64,000 nt of DNA from Streptomyces sp. Ag109_O5-1 (GTDB lineage: Bacteria; Actinomycetota; Actinomycetes; Streptomycetales; Streptomycetaceae), in NCBI RefSeq assembly GCF_003814875.1, contig NZ_RKQF01000001.1, forward strand, positions 2,914,001 to 2,978,000, written 5' to 3'. This document shows, in pieces, positions 55,394 through 64,000 of the stretch. A model generated the notes under the pieces. That model had not been told where the DNA came from. It saw only the letters and a list, made by a program, of their open reading frames with translations, and made no database searches. Each line of letters starts with the position of its first letter. The first letter of the stretch is position 1. The position numbers and the translations under genes are program-made.

Positions 55394-56056
55394 ATGCGCC
55401 ACAAGATCCTCGTCGTCGAGGACGATCACGCCCTGCGTGACGTGCTGCGCCGCGGCCTGGCCGACGAGGGCTTCGAGCCGGTGCCCGCCGCCGACGGCGC
55501 CACCGCCCTGCGGCTGACCACCGACGACATCGCCGCGGTCGTCCTGGACGTCGGACTGCCGGACGCGGACGGCCGGGACGTGTGCCAGGCGATGCGCGCC
55601 AACGGGTTCACGGCCCCGATCATCTTCCTGACCGCCCGCCACCACCTCACCGACCGGCTGTCCGGGTTCTCCGCCGGGGCCGACGACTACCTGCCCAAGC
55701 CGTTCCACCTCGCCGAACTCGTCGCCCGGCTGCGGGCCACGCTGAAACGCGCGGCCCCGCCGGCCGTGGCGACGGCAGGAGACCTGGTCCTGGACGCGAC
55801 CCGGCACCGGGCGAGTGTCGGCGCCGTCCACGTCGACCTGTCCCCGACGGAGTTCCGGCTGCTCGCCACGCTCGTGGCCGCGGGCGGCGGCATCGTGAGC
55901 CGCCGAGACCTGGTCCGGGCCGCCTGGCCGGACGGTGCCCAGGTCAGCGACAACACGCTGGACCAGTATCTGAGCCGGCTGCGCCGCAAGCTGCGCAAGG
56001 CGGGCAGCGACCTGAGCCTGGGGACGGCGCGCGGGATCGGCCACCGGCTGTCATGA
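55394..56056 (+). CDS. OmpR-family response regulator
   Basis: 220 residues. The receiver domain has ILVVEDDHALRDVL, the phospho-acceptor Asp in VVLDVGLPDADGRDV, FLTARHH and LPKPFHLAE. The winged-helix domain includes LSPTEFRLLATLVAAGGGIV and YLSRLRRKLR. Its stop overlaps the kinase start (ATGA). It is the probable binder of the CCTGAAC boxes and/or the 14-bp array around the locus (inference). Confidence 0.93.
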   Translation: MRHKILVVEDDHALRDVLRRGLADEGFEPVPAADGATALRLTTDDIAAVVLDVGLPDADGRDVCQAMRANGFTAPIIFLTARHHLTDRLSGFSAGADDYLPKPFHLAELVARLRATLKRAAPPAVATAGDLVLDATRHRASVGAVHVDLSPTEFRLLATLVAAGGGIVSRRDLVRAAWPDGAQVSDNTLDQYLSRLRRKLRKAGSDLSLGTARGIGHRLS

Positions 56057-57435
56057 GCGGCCTTCTGCTCCACCTGGCTCCCCGTACGCTGCGCGGCCGG
56101 CTCTCGCTCGTGGCGCTGACCACCGCGGCGCTCCTGATCACCGTGCTGACCGTGGCGTTCAACACCGTGATGTCCCGGCACCTGCAGCACCAGGCGGACT
56201 ACGAACTGCGCAACCGTGCGGCCGCCGTCGCCACGACCGTCGACACCAGCGGTCCCCGGGTACGGGTCCTGGAGACCGTCAACGACAGCCTCCTGGACGC
56301 GAACGTGTGGATCTACTCGGGGACCGGGACACGCCTGCTGGAGAAGCCGCCGGGGGCAGCCGGCACCGGCACGCTCCCCCGGGCCGTCGACCGGCTCGCC
56401 GCGCGGGGACACGGCGTCTGTACGACCGTCGCGGCCGGAAACCCTCGCTTCGTCCGGCTGTGCTCCCGCCCGGTGACCGGCCGCCGTAGCACCGCGACCA
56501 TCGTCACGGCCCTGGACCTCGCCCCGTACCGCAACTCGGCGAAGACCCTGCTTCTCGGTTCCCTGGTCCTGGACGCCGTCATGCTCGCCTGCACCTACGC
56601 GCTGACCCGGCTGGCCGTGGGGCGGGCGCTGCGCCCGGTGCGCACCATGACCGACCAGGCCACCGAATGGAGCGCCGTGGGCTCCGACGCACGCTTCGGC
56701 GGCGAGCACCAGCCGGCCGAACTCGCCCGGCTGGGCGGCTCGTTGGACGCACTGCTGGACCGTATCCGGACCGTGCTGCGGCATGAGCGGCAACTGACCG
56801 GGGAGCTGTCGCACGAGCTGCGCACCCCGCTCACCCGGATCATCGTCGAACTCGACTGGTGGCGGGCCCGGCCGCGCTCCGCCGCCGAGACCCGCGCCAC
56901 CCACGAGGTGATAGCCGAGGCCGCCCAGTCCATGCGCACCATCTGCGACACCCTGCTCGACGACGCCCGCGACGGCGCGCTGAGCACCGGCACGGCCCCC
57001 GGCGCCGTCCATGTCGCCCCCGTACTGCGCCGACTGGCCGAGGACCTCGGCCGGCCGGACCGGGTGACGGCCGTCGTGGACGTCCCGGATCCGGCGCTGG
57101 AGGCGGGCGTCACGCCCGCGCTCCTCGAACGCATCGTCAGCCCGCTGCTGGCCAACGCGGCGCGGTACGCCCGCTCCACGGTGACCGTGTCCGCGCGGCG
57201 GCTGCCCGGCGGAGTGCGGATCGCCGTCACCGACGACGGTCCCGGCGTACCGGAGGAGTTCCTGGGCGAGCTCTTCCAGCCCGGCCGCCGCGCCGACCAC
57301 GGCGACGGGCACGACGGCGCGGGCCTCGGACTTCCGCTCGCGCGGCGTCTGGCCCGCGCGGCCGGCGGCGAGGTGTCCCACGATCCCGCGTACACCTCCG
57401 GGGCCCGCTTCCTGGCCGACCTGCCGGCCGGGTGA
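56053..57435 (+). CDS. Two-component sensor histidine kinase
   Basis: 460 residues. Two membrane helices (about 18-40 and 155-178) surround an extracellular domain of about 115 residues with two cysteines (GVCTT and RLCSR). Then come HAMP, the H-box LTGELSHELRTPLTRIIVEL, the N-box LLANAARYARS, DDGPGVPEEF and GAGLGLPLARRLARAAGG. It partners the regulator at 55394. Its 3-prime end is three bases from the convergent COG4705 copy 2 gene. Confidence 0.93.
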   Translation: MSGLLLHLAPRTLRGRLSLVALTTAALLITVLTVAFNTVMSRHLQHQADYELRNRAAAVATTVDTSGPRVRVLETVNDSLLDANVWIYSGTGTRLLEKPPGAAGTGTLPRAVDRLAARGHGVCTTVAAGNPRFVRLCSRPVTGRRSTATIVTALDLAPYRNSAKTLLLGSLVLDAVMLACTYALTRLAVGRALRPVRTMTDQATEWSAVGSDARFGGEHQPAELARLGGSLDALLDRIRTVLRHERQLTGELSHELRTPLTRIIVELDWWRARPRSAAETRATHEVIAEAAQSMRTICDTLLDDARDGALSTGTAPGAVHVAPVLRRLAEDLGRPDRVTAVVDVPDPALEAGVTPALLERIVSPLLANAARYARSTVTVSARRLPGGVRIAVTDDGPGVPEEFLGELFQPGRRADHGDGHDGAGLGLPLARRLARAAGGEVSHDPAYTSGARFLADLPAG

Positions 57436-57438
57436 CCG

Positions 57439-58299
57439 CTACACCCGCTCCGTGGTGCCGGCCCTGCGCTCCTGGACCTGGGCGTAGGCCATGAGGCCGA
57501 GCAGAACCACCAGCAGGACGGCCGAGGAGCCGATGGTGCCGAGGTCCAGTCCGCCCTTGGCGGTCGGCTTGGTCAGGAAGTCGCCCGCGGTGGCGCCGAG
57601 CGGACGGGTGAGGACGAACGCGATCCAGAACAGCAGGACGTTCGGCACCACGGGCACCTTCATCAGCGCGACCAGCACGGCGAGCGCCCCGCTCACCACC
57701 AGTGCGCCGCCCGCGTAGCCGAGTCCGGAGCTGTCCGACAGGAAGTCGCCCATGGAGGTACCGAGGGTGTTGGAGACGAGGATCGCCGACCAGAACAGGG
57801 CCTCACCGCGGAAGGTGACGATGTCGCGGATCTGGAAGGTCATGCCGCTCAGCCGCCAGACCGCGAAGATGACCAGCAGGAGGGAGATGAGGATCGCCGC
57901 GCCGGCCGGGTAGCCGAGGCCGAGGCCCTGCGGTCCCCAGCCGAGCGAAGTGGTGCCTTTCGAGAGGTACTTGGCGCTGGCGTCGCGGTTCATGAAGTCG
58001 GACATGGTGGTGCCGGCCATGCTGGTCGACAGGATGACCGTCCAGTAGAAGAACGGGTTGTAGTGACTGGAGCGGAGCTGGACGACGAGTGTCACCACGA
58101 AGACCAGGAAGAGGACGACCGTGGTGAGGAAGTAGCCGAGCTTCAGGGTCTGGGAGAAGAGGTCTCCCGCGGTCTCGCCCAGTGTCGTCGCGGCGATCTT
58201 CATGATCCAGAACGCGAGGGTGACTTCGGGGAGTTTCTTCATCACTGATTTCGTCGTGCTGGCGACGTCGAGGTCGGTGATGACTTCCGGCTGCTGCAA
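57439..58299 (-). CDS. COG4705-type membrane protein (copy 2)
   Basis: 286 residues, about 8 helices. The same four-repeat pattern as copy 1 is visible: LGETAGDLFS, AGTTMSDFMN, LGTSMGDFLS and RPLGATAGDFL. The TTG start at 58299 is supported by AAGGAG nine bases upstream. The paralogues share the opening LPEV-FWIMK region and the closing TRPLGA region, but their loops differ. Copy 2 has a longer second loop. Function unknown; the location beside a two-component system and DedA suggests membrane stress or lipid/ion homeostasis. Confidence 0.85.
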   Translation of the reverse strand: MQQPEVITDLDVASTTKSVMKKLPEVTLAFWIMKIAATTLGETAGDLFSQTLKLGYFLTTVVLFLVFVVTLVVQLRSSHYNPFFYWTVILSTSMAGTTMSDFMNRDASAKYLSKGTTSLGWGPQGLGLGYPAGAAILISLLLVIFAVWRLSGMTFQIRDIVTFRGEALFWSAILVSNTLGTSMGDFLSDSSGLGYAGGALVVSGALAVLVALMKVPVVPNVLLFWIAFVLTRPLGATAGDFLTKPTAKGGLDLGTIGSSAVLLVVLLGLMAYAQVQERRAGTTERV

Positions 58300-58377
58300 G
58301 GTGGGGGGCTCCTTGTGTGGTCGTGCGGCAGGGTGATCGACACGAAACGATCACAAACCAAGACCTTGACAGCGTCG

Positions 58378-58417
58378 ACCTGAACGGATCCTGAACGCCG
58401 ACCGCGTGCCTGTTCAG
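58378..58417. promoter_or_regulatory. CCTGAAC box upstream of COG4705 copy 2
   Basis: ACCTGAAC at 58378 and TCCTGAAC at 58389 are 11 bases apart, with the inverted CCTGTTCAG at 58409. This matches the element at 54358 in sequence, order and near-equal spacing. It stands in the 255-base divergent region of copy 2 and the 58555 gene. Confidence 0.7.
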
Positions 58418-58554
58418 ACGGCGTGCCGAGCGGTCCGCCGCGGCCGCATTGTCACCGAGTGCCGGACGGCGCCTGCCGGACGGGCGCGAAGCGGGGGCCG
58501 GTGGCAAGGTGGGACGGAGGAGGGCCGCGAGTCCGATGGAAGCCGAGGACTGCG

Positions 58555-59202
58555 ATGACTGACAGCTACGGCCTCGCAGGTGACACCTACGACCCCGCGC
58601 GTACGGCGATCCTGCTGGTCGACCCGTACAACGACTTCCTCTCCGAGGGCGGCAAGGTCTGGCCCGCGGTCAGCCGCGTCGCCCTCGACGTCGGACTGCT
58701 GGACAATCTGCGTGCCGTCGTCGGCACCGCACGGGCGAGCGGGATCGGTGTCTTCTTCGTCCCGCACCGCCGCTGGCGGGAGGGCGACTACGAGGGCTGG
58801 GACCATCCCAACCCCACCCAGCAGCGCATCCGGCAGAGCCACACCTTCGCGTACGGCACCTGGGGCGGCGAGTTCCATCCCGACTTCCAGCCCGCCGGCT
58901 CCGACGTGGTCGTCAAGGAGCACTGGGCGCAGAGCGGCTTCGCCAACACCGACCTGGACTTCCGGCTGAAGCAGCGCGGCGTCACCCATGTCGTCGCCGT
59001 CGGCCTGCTGGCCAACACCTGCATCGAATCCACCGGCCGTTTCGCCATGGAACTCGGCTATCACGTCACCCTCGTCCGTGATGCCACGGCCGCCTTCGGG
59101 CCCGAGATGATGCACGCGGCCCATGAACTCAACGGGCCTGCCTTCGCCCACAGCATCACCACGACCGGAGAACTCGTGCGGGCACTGAAAAACGGCGCAT
59201 AG
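58555..59202 (+). CDS. Isochorismatase-family cysteine hydrolase
   Basis: 215 residues. Asp in ILLVDPYNDFLSEGGKVWP, Lys in VVVKEHWAQSGFANTDLDF and Cys in VGLLANTCIESTGRFAMELG form the expected triad of the family. It belongs to a different branch from the 52807 protein. The ATG at 58555 follows a weak GAGGA. It is divergent from COG4705 copy 2 and may share its regulated promoter. Substrate unknown. Confidence 0.9.
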   Translation: MTDSYGLAGDTYDPARTAILLVDPYNDFLSEGGKVWPAVSRVALDVGLLDNLRAVVGTARASGIGVFFVPHRRWREGDYEGWDHPNPTQQRIRQSHTFAYGTWGGEFHPDFQPAGSDVVVKEHWAQSGFANTDLDFRLKQRGVTHVVAVGLLANTCIESTGRFAMELGYHVTLVRDATAAFGPEMMHAAHELNGPAFAHSITTTGELVRALKNGA

Positions 59203-59667
59203 GCGGTTTTCCACACGCGGGCGTTTCAAACAACGAATTAGAGGCGACGGCGAGAAATGACCCCCTCTTTACCCGCGACCCGGTGGCTGGACAGGACATC
59301 CGACGGGCTCAGAGTTACGTGAACTCCCCCAGGAAAGTCAAGAGTTGACATGTCCCCAATGCGTGACTGAGGATCACAACCAGATCACGGAGCCTCCTGA
59401 GAAACTCCGCACAGCTGACGCATCTGCGCTCCCGGCTGCACCACGCGCATTCCCCGGTCGATTTCCCCCCACCCACCGATCGACGATTCCCCTCCCCCCT
59501 CTTCCCTCAGGGCCTTTTAGGCCCTCTCACGCCCTCTCACGCCCTCTCACGGCCTCTCACGGCCTCTCACGGCCTCTCACGGCCTCTCACGGCACTTCGC
59601 GCGCTGCCGTCATCGCCGTGCCTCTGTTCCGTCCCCGGTCCCGTCCCCCCGACAGGAAGGCCAGGCC
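59203..59667. promoter_or_regulatory. Leader region of the NRPS cluster
   Basis: 465 bases without a gene. GTCAA-GAG-TTGAC (59337-59349) is a perfect palindrome that overlaps TTGACA (59345). With GAGGAT about 18 bases on, it gives a weak sigma-70-like promoter. Further on is a Pro/Ser-coding-like stretch and the 10-bp tandem repeat at 59521. AGGAAGG precedes the NRPS start. Confidence 0.45.
59521..59590 (+). repeat. 10-bp tandem repeat (7 units) before the NRPS gene
   Basis: Three units of GCCCTCTCAC are followed by four of GGCCTCTCAC, without gaps; a partial unit (CCCTCTCAC-like CCTTTTAGGC) precedes them. The array ends 77 bases before the TTG start. The period equals about one turn of DNA. 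Confidence 0.9.
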
Positions 59668-62600
59668 TTGCCGGTGCAGAACACCCCCGACCCCGCCCCC
59701 GCGGATCCGGCCCGCCACGTCCGGCCGGCGTCCTTCGCCCAGCAGCGGCTGTGGTTCCTGGCCCAGCTCCCGGGCGGGAACACCGCCTACAACGAGACGC
59801 TCGCCTTCCTCCTCGGCGGACCGCTCGACCGCGGCACCCTGGCCGCCGCCTTCGATGCCCTGACCGACCGGCACGAGACCCTGCGCACCAGGCTGGTGGC
59901 CGAGGCGGGCGGGGTGCACCAGCACATCGACCCGCCGGGCTCGGGCCGCCCCCTGGCCTTCGAGGACCTCACCACCGCCACCGACTCCGACGCACAGGTG
60001 GCCGCCCGGCAACTGGCCGAGGCGGAAGGGGAGTTCGACCTGGCGGCGGGCCCACTCTGGCGCGGTCGGCTGCTCGCCCTCGGCCCCTCTCGCCACGTAC
60101 TGCTGCTGACGTTCCATCACAGCATCTACGACGGCGCGTCGATGAACGTGATGATGACTGAAGTCGGCACCCTCTACGAGGCGTTGGCGACCGGCGTACC
60201 GGACGGACTGCCGGAGCTGCGGCTCCAGTACGCCGACTATGCGGAGGCGCAGCGGGAGTCCGTGCTCGGCGGTGCCCTCGCCGCTCAAGAGGCCTACTGG
60301 AAGGGCGTGTTGACCGACGCGCCGGCCATGCTCGAACTGCCCGTGCCGGGGCCGCGGCCGGCGGAGCAGGGTTACGACGGCGGACGCGTCGGGTTCGAGC
60401 TGGACGCGGACGTCACGGCGGCCCTGCGCGGCCTGGCCCGGGAACACGGCGCCACCTTGTTCGTCGCCGTGCTGACGGGCTGGGCGATCCTGCTGTCCCG
60501 GCTGTCGGGGCAGCAGGACATCGTTGTCGGCAGCCCGGTGGCCGGCCGGCGCGGGCCGGGAGCCGCAGGGCTGATCGGTTTCCTCGTCAACTCGCTCCCG
60601 CTGCGCGTCGACCTGTCCGGTTCCCCGACCGCGGCGGAGGCGCTGGCCCGCACCCGGGCGGTGGTCCGCGAGGCACTGGCCCACCAGGACCTGCCGTTCG
60701 AGCGGATCGTCGAGGTGGTGAACCCGCCGCGCAGCGCGGCCCACACCCCGCTGTTCCAGACCATGCTGGCCTGGGTCCCGGACCGGCACGACCTGCTGAA
60801 GCTGCCCGGTGTCGAGGCCGCGCCGCTGCCGATCGCCCACGCCCCGGCCAAGTTCGACCTCGCCCTGTCGGCGACCGAGTCGGAGGGCCGGGTGACCGGG
60901 CACCTCGATCACGCGGCCGCGCTGGTGGACGCCGCCACGGCCGAACGCTGGGCCGGACATCTGCGGCGACTGCTCACCGACATGGCCCGGCACCCGCACC
61001 GCACCGTCGACACCCTGGAGCTGATGGACCCGCGCGAGCGCCTGGAGCTGATCGGCGCGGGCGACGCCGCACAGGGGCGGGGCGCGGGCGTGGGTGACCC
61101 CTCCGACGCGACGGCGACGGCCCTGCGTACGGCCTCCGGTCTCACGGAGCTCTTCGAGGCACGGGCCCGTGCGCACCCCGCCGCCACCGCCGTGGTCGAC
61201 CGCGACCGCGCGCTCGACTACGCGACGCTCGACCGGCGTGCCAACCGGCTCGCGCACGCCCTCGTCGCCCGTCGCGTCCGCCCGGATGACGTCGTAGGAC
61301 TGCATGCCCGCCGCACCTGCGACCTGGCCGTCGGCATCCTCGGGATCCTCAAGGCGGGTGCCGCCTATCTGCCGCTCGACCCGGGACAGCCCTGGGAACG
61401 CCTCACCGCCATGGTCGAGGACGCCGCGTGCCCCGTGGTGCTGAGCGACCACACCGGCGAGGACCGGCCGCGGGACTGGCTCGGCATCGGCACGGTCGAG
61501 GCAGAGGCAGGGGTGGGGGCAGGGGCAGGGGCAGCGATAGACGCCGGGGCAGAGGCAGCCGGGGACCTGCCGCCGGCCGGGATCACCCGTGGCCCGGACC
61601 AGCTGGCCTACGTGATCTTCACCTCCGGGTCCACCGGGCGGCCCAAGGGCGTCGCCGTCGAGCACCGCAGCGTCCTCAACCTCTTCGCGGTCTGGCACGA
61701 CCGGATGGGCACCGCACCCGGCGAGGCGGGTTCGGCCTGGTCCAGCATCGGCTTCGACGCCTCGGTCCACGAACTGCTGCTGCCCCTGACCACGGGCGGT
61801 GTGCTGCACATCGTCCCCGAGGAACTGCGCGGCGACCCGGAGGCGTTGTTCGGGTGGCTGCGTGAGCGGGAGATCGACCAGGCGTTCCTGCCGCCCGCCT
61901 ACGTCAAGTGGGTCGACGAGAACCCGGCGGAGCGGTTGCGCGGACTGGCGTTGCGCAGGCTGCTGACCGGCGTCGAGTCGCTGACCGAGGCCGCGTTGCA
62001 CCGGATGACGGAGCAACTGCCCGGCCTGCGCGTCTGCTTCGGCTACGGCCCCACCGAGGCGACCCTCTACAGCACCGCCCACTACGATCCCCGCCCGCTG
62101 GACCGCCCGTGCCCCATCGGCCGCCCGCTGCCCGGCACCCGCTGCTACGTCCTCGACGCCCGGCTGCAGCCCGTCCCGCCCGGTGTCGTCGGGGAGGTCC
62201 ACCTCGGCGGGGCGGCCCTCGCCCGCGGCTATCTGGGCCGCCCCGACCTCACCGAGGAGCGCTTCCTGCCGGACCCGTTCGTGCCCGGTGCCCGCGTCTA
62301 CCGCACCGGCGACCTCGCCCGCTGGGGCGACGACGGCCTGCTCCACTACGCGGGCCGCGCCGACGACCAGGTGAAGCTGCGCGGCTTCCGGATCGAACCC
62401 GGCGAGATAGAGGCGGCGTTGACACGGCTGCCGGGTGTCCGTGAGGCCGTCGTCCTCGCCGATCACGACCCTGCGGGCCGGTCCCGGCTGGTGGCCGCCG
62501 TCGGCCGGGGCGCCGCCGCGGCCCGTACCAGCGCCGACTGGCGCACGGCACTCGCCCGCAGCCTGCCGGACTACATGGTCCCCGCCGTCGTCCTCGACCT

Positions 62601-63720
62601 GGAGACCCTGCCGCTGGGCCGCAACGGCAAACTCGACCGCGCCGCACTGCTGCGACTGGTCCACGAGCAGACGTCCGGCCAGGTCAACACCGCCAGCCCG
62701 CGCGACCACGTCGAGCACGCCCTGTACCGGATCTGGCAGCGCATCCTGCTCCATCCGTCGATCGGCGTCGGCGACAACTTCTTCGACATCGGCGGCACTT
62801 CGCTGTCCGCCATCAAGATGGCCCACGAGGTCACGGAGACCTTCGGGCGCCAGCTGCCGGTCGCGGAGGTCATGGTGCGGCCGACGATCGAGGCGCTGGC
62901 CGCGCTGCTGCGCGAAGACAGCGAGGACGGCACCGACCGCGCCCCGGGCAGTCTCGTCGAGTTCCGCCGGGGTACCGGCCCCCGGGTCGTCTGCGTCCAC
63001 CCGGCCGGCGGCACCGCCTTCTGCTATCTGCCGCTCGCCACCCATCTCCCCGAACACACCGGCCTGTACGGCATCCAGTCCCCCGGGGTGAATCCGGGAG
63101 AGGACGTGCTGCCCAGCGTGGAGGCCATGGCCGAGGCGTATCTGCGCCTCCTCGAACCGCTCGGCGACGGCCCGCTCGTGCTGACCGGTCTCTCCTACGG
63201 CGGGCTGGTCGCCCACGAGATGGGACGCCTCCTCGGCCGTGCCGGACGCGGCGATGTGAGTGTGGTCCTCCTCGACACCCAGGCGACCGACGACGCCGAG
63301 GCCCGCGCGGCGATCACCGTCGTCGACGCGGACGAGTTCCGCGACAAACTCGTGAGGTTCAACGGGATGTACCCCGGCATCGAAGACGCCCAGGTGGACC
63401 GCTACTTCAGGATCTACAACCACAACCGGCTCACCGCGCGCGAGCATGTCCCGGCCGCCTCCCCGGCCCGGTTGGTCCTCGCCCAGGCCGTGCCGGACGG
63501 CACCGACACCCCCTTCCACGCCGAGGTCCGCGCGTTCTGGCGGCGGCGCGCTGAGGGCGAGTTCCGGGTCGAGACGATGGAATGCGACCACTGGGAGATC
63601 CTGGAGGGCGCCGAGACCTCCCGGGTCGCCGCGCTGCTGGCCGCCGAACTCGCCCATCATGAGAGTGAGTTGACGAGCCGGGTGCGCTCCGTCGCCGTAC
63701 CGGCGGGAGACGCGCGATGA
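59668..63720 (+). CDS. Single-module nonribosomal peptide synthetase (C-A-T-TE)
   Basis: 1350 residues. Condensation domain (about 18-440) with FHHSIYDG near 150. Adenylation domain (about 485-1000) with A3 FTSGSTGRPKG (about 650), A4 GFDASVHELLLPL, A5 FGYGPTEATLYS, A7 YRTGDLARW, A8 KLRGFRIEPGEIEA and A10 GRNGKLDR. Carrier domain with the phosphopantetheine Ser in FFDIGGTSLSAIKM (about 1044). Thioesterase with Ser in GLSYGG (about 1175) and His in CDHWEIL. A hand alignment to GrsA gives specificity residues D, A, H, F, L, G, G, L, Y, K; I cannot assign a substrate. A Gly/Ala-rich low-complexity insert lies before A3. The TTG start has AGGAAGG seven bases upstream. It overlaps the next gene (ATGA). 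Confidence 0.93.
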   Translation: MPVQNTPDPAPADPARHVRPASFAQQRLWFLAQLPGGNTAYNETLAFLLGGPLDRGTLAAAFDALTDRHETLRTRLVAEAGGVHQHIDPPGSGRPLAFEDLTTATDSDAQVAARQLAEAEGEFDLAAGPLWRGRLLALGPSRHVLLLTFHHSIYDGASMNVMMTEVGTLYEALATGVPDGLPELRLQYADYAEAQRESVLGGALAAQEAYWKGVLTDAPAMLELPVPGPRPAEQGYDGGRVGFELDADVTAALRGLAREHGATLFVAVLTGWAILLSRLSGQQDIVVGSPVAGRRGPGAAGLIGFLVNSLPLRVDLSGSPTAAEALARTRAVVREALAHQDLPFERIVEVVNPPRSAAHTPLFQTMLAWVPDRHDLLKLPGVEAAPLPIAHAPAKFDLALSATESEGRVTGHLDHAAALVDAATAERWAGHLRRLLTDMARHPHRTVDTLELMDPRERLELIGAGDAAQGRGAGVGDPSDATATALRTASGLTELFEARARAHPAATAVVDRDRALDYATLDRRANRLAHALVARRVRPDDVVGLHARRTCDLAVGILGILKAGAAYLPLDPGQPWERLTAMVEDAACPVVLSDHTGEDRPRDWLGIGTVEAEAGVGAGAGAAIDAGAEAAGDLPPAGITRGPDQLAYVIFTSGSTGRPKGVAVEHRSVLNLFAVWHDRMGTAPGEAGSAWSSIGFDASVHELLLPLTTGGVLHIVPEELRGDPEALFGWLREREIDQAFLPPAYVKWVDENPAERLRGLALRRLLTGVESLTEAALHRMTEQLPGLRVCFGYGPTEATLYSTAHYDPRPLDRPCPIGRPLPGTRCYVLDARLQPVPPGVVGEVHLGGAALARGYLGRPDLTEERFLPDPFVPGARVYRTGDLARWGDDGLLHYAGRADDQVKLRGFRIEPGEIEAALTRLPGVREAVVLADHDPAGRSRLVAAVGRGAAAARTSADWRTALARSLPDYMVPAVVLDLETLPLGRNGKLDRAALLRLVHEQTSGQVNTASPRDHVEHALYRIWQRILLHPSIGVGDNFFDIGGTSLSAIKMAHEVTETFGRQLPVAEVMVRPTIEALAALLREDSEDGTDRAPGSLVEFRRGTGPRVVCVHPAGGTAFCYLPLATHLPEHTGLYGIQSPGVNPGEDVLPSVEAMAEAYLRLLEPLGDGPLVLTGLSYGGLVAHEMGRLLGRAGRGDVSVVLLDTQATDDAEARAAITVVDADEFRDKLVRFNGMYPGIEDAQVDRYFRIYNHNRLTAREHVPAASPARLVLAQAVPDGTDTPFHAEVRAFWRRRAEGEFRVETMECDHWEILEGAETSRVAALLAAELAHHESELTSRVRSVAVPAGDAR

Positions 63721-64000
63721 CCGACCGCACCGCACCATCCGAAGCCTCCGCCGCGTCCGACACCTCCGATGCCTCCCACGCCTCCCACGCCTCCGCACTG
63801 GCCGAGGCCGTACTCGCCCAGGCCCGCCGTACGCCTTCCGCCGTCGCCGTCGAGGACGGCGGCCGGCTGCTCGACTACGCCGAACTCGACCTGCTCAGCG
63901 GCCGGGTGGCCGCGCAGTTGCGTGAACGGGGCGTGGGCGCCGGGCAGTCCGTCGCCGTCTGTCTGCCCCGCTCCTGGCGGCTGGTGTGCGTCATGCTGGG
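63717..64000 (+). CDS. AMP-dependent synthetase/adenylation protein, partial at window edge
   Basis: The first 94 residues only. After a low-complexity Ser/Ala/His leader (repeats of ASHAS and SDTSDAS types), QARRTPSAVAVEDGGRLLDY and AELDLLSGRVAAQLRERGVG match the start of an NRPS adenylation domain, and VAVCLPRSWRLVCVMLG is its next block. No condensation domain precedes it, so it could be a stand-alone loading enzyme or the first domain of a second synthetase. The ATG overlaps the upstream stop and has GGGAG in front. Confidence 0.88.
   Translation, partial: MTDRTAPSEASAASDTSDASHASHASALAEAVLAQARRTPSAVAVEDGGRLLDYAELDLLSGRVAAQLRERGVGAGQSVAVCLPRSWRLVCVML

Overview
The window reads as a Streptomyces chromosome segment. 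It has very high GC, GTG/TTG starts with strong Shine-Dalgarno (SD) sequences, ATGA/GTGA gene overlaps, a single rare TTA codon, and short interspersed palindromic repeats of the kind common in this genus. From memory, the stretch from fadA (3898) to the HTH-MurA gene (50209) follows S. coelicolor SCO6027 down to SCO5998, with extra genes inserted. The two ends (1-3660 and about 51740-64000) look like accessory DNA.

Layout. 1-3660: an ATP-grasp fragment, then the C-terminal half of a sugar ABC permease joined head to head with a beta-mannosidase lacking its N-terminus, then a LacI regulator; this is a deletion scar. 3898-7241: fadA-fadB beta-oxidation operon. 7431-20974: a surface-glycopolymer-like locus with a PIG-L deacetylase fused to a propeller, a GT4-Stealth fusion, a beta-rich protein of unknown function, a second Stealth phosphotransferase, two further paralogous propellers, an LCP ligase, an NYN protein and a GT-C transferase. 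21047-24707: an APC permease and dxs. 24964-33492: xylFGH-type sugar importer, ROK regulator (rok7B7-like) and the ngcEFG-type aminosugar/chitobiose importer, all leftward. 33844-38841: secreted GH92 mannosidase and a CebR-box-linked AA10-CBM2 cellulose monooxygenase. 39131-47082: Uma2 nuclease, a two-component system, a large secreted S8 protease, and a regulator with a TTA codon.

47147-51738: aconitase and a divergent HTH-MurA fusion gene share an intergenic region with two matching palindromes and an iron-box-like site. 51847-59202: a broken SUKH gene, MarR/isochorismatase, and a symmetric module in which dedA, a response regulator and a histidine kinase are flanked by two paralogous COG4705-type membrane proteins. 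Both COG4705 promoters carry the same direct-plus-inverted CCTGAAC element. 59203-64000: the start of a nonribosomal peptide cluster, with a C-A-T-TE synthetase preceded by a 10-bp tandem repeat, followed by a second adenylation gene cut by the window edge.

The strongest candidates for undescribed biology are the propeller/Stealth/PIG-L/LCP locus, the COG4705/DedA/two-component module with its repeated boxes, and the operator pair between aconitase and HTH-MurA. Family assignments come from reading motifs by eye; no database search was run.
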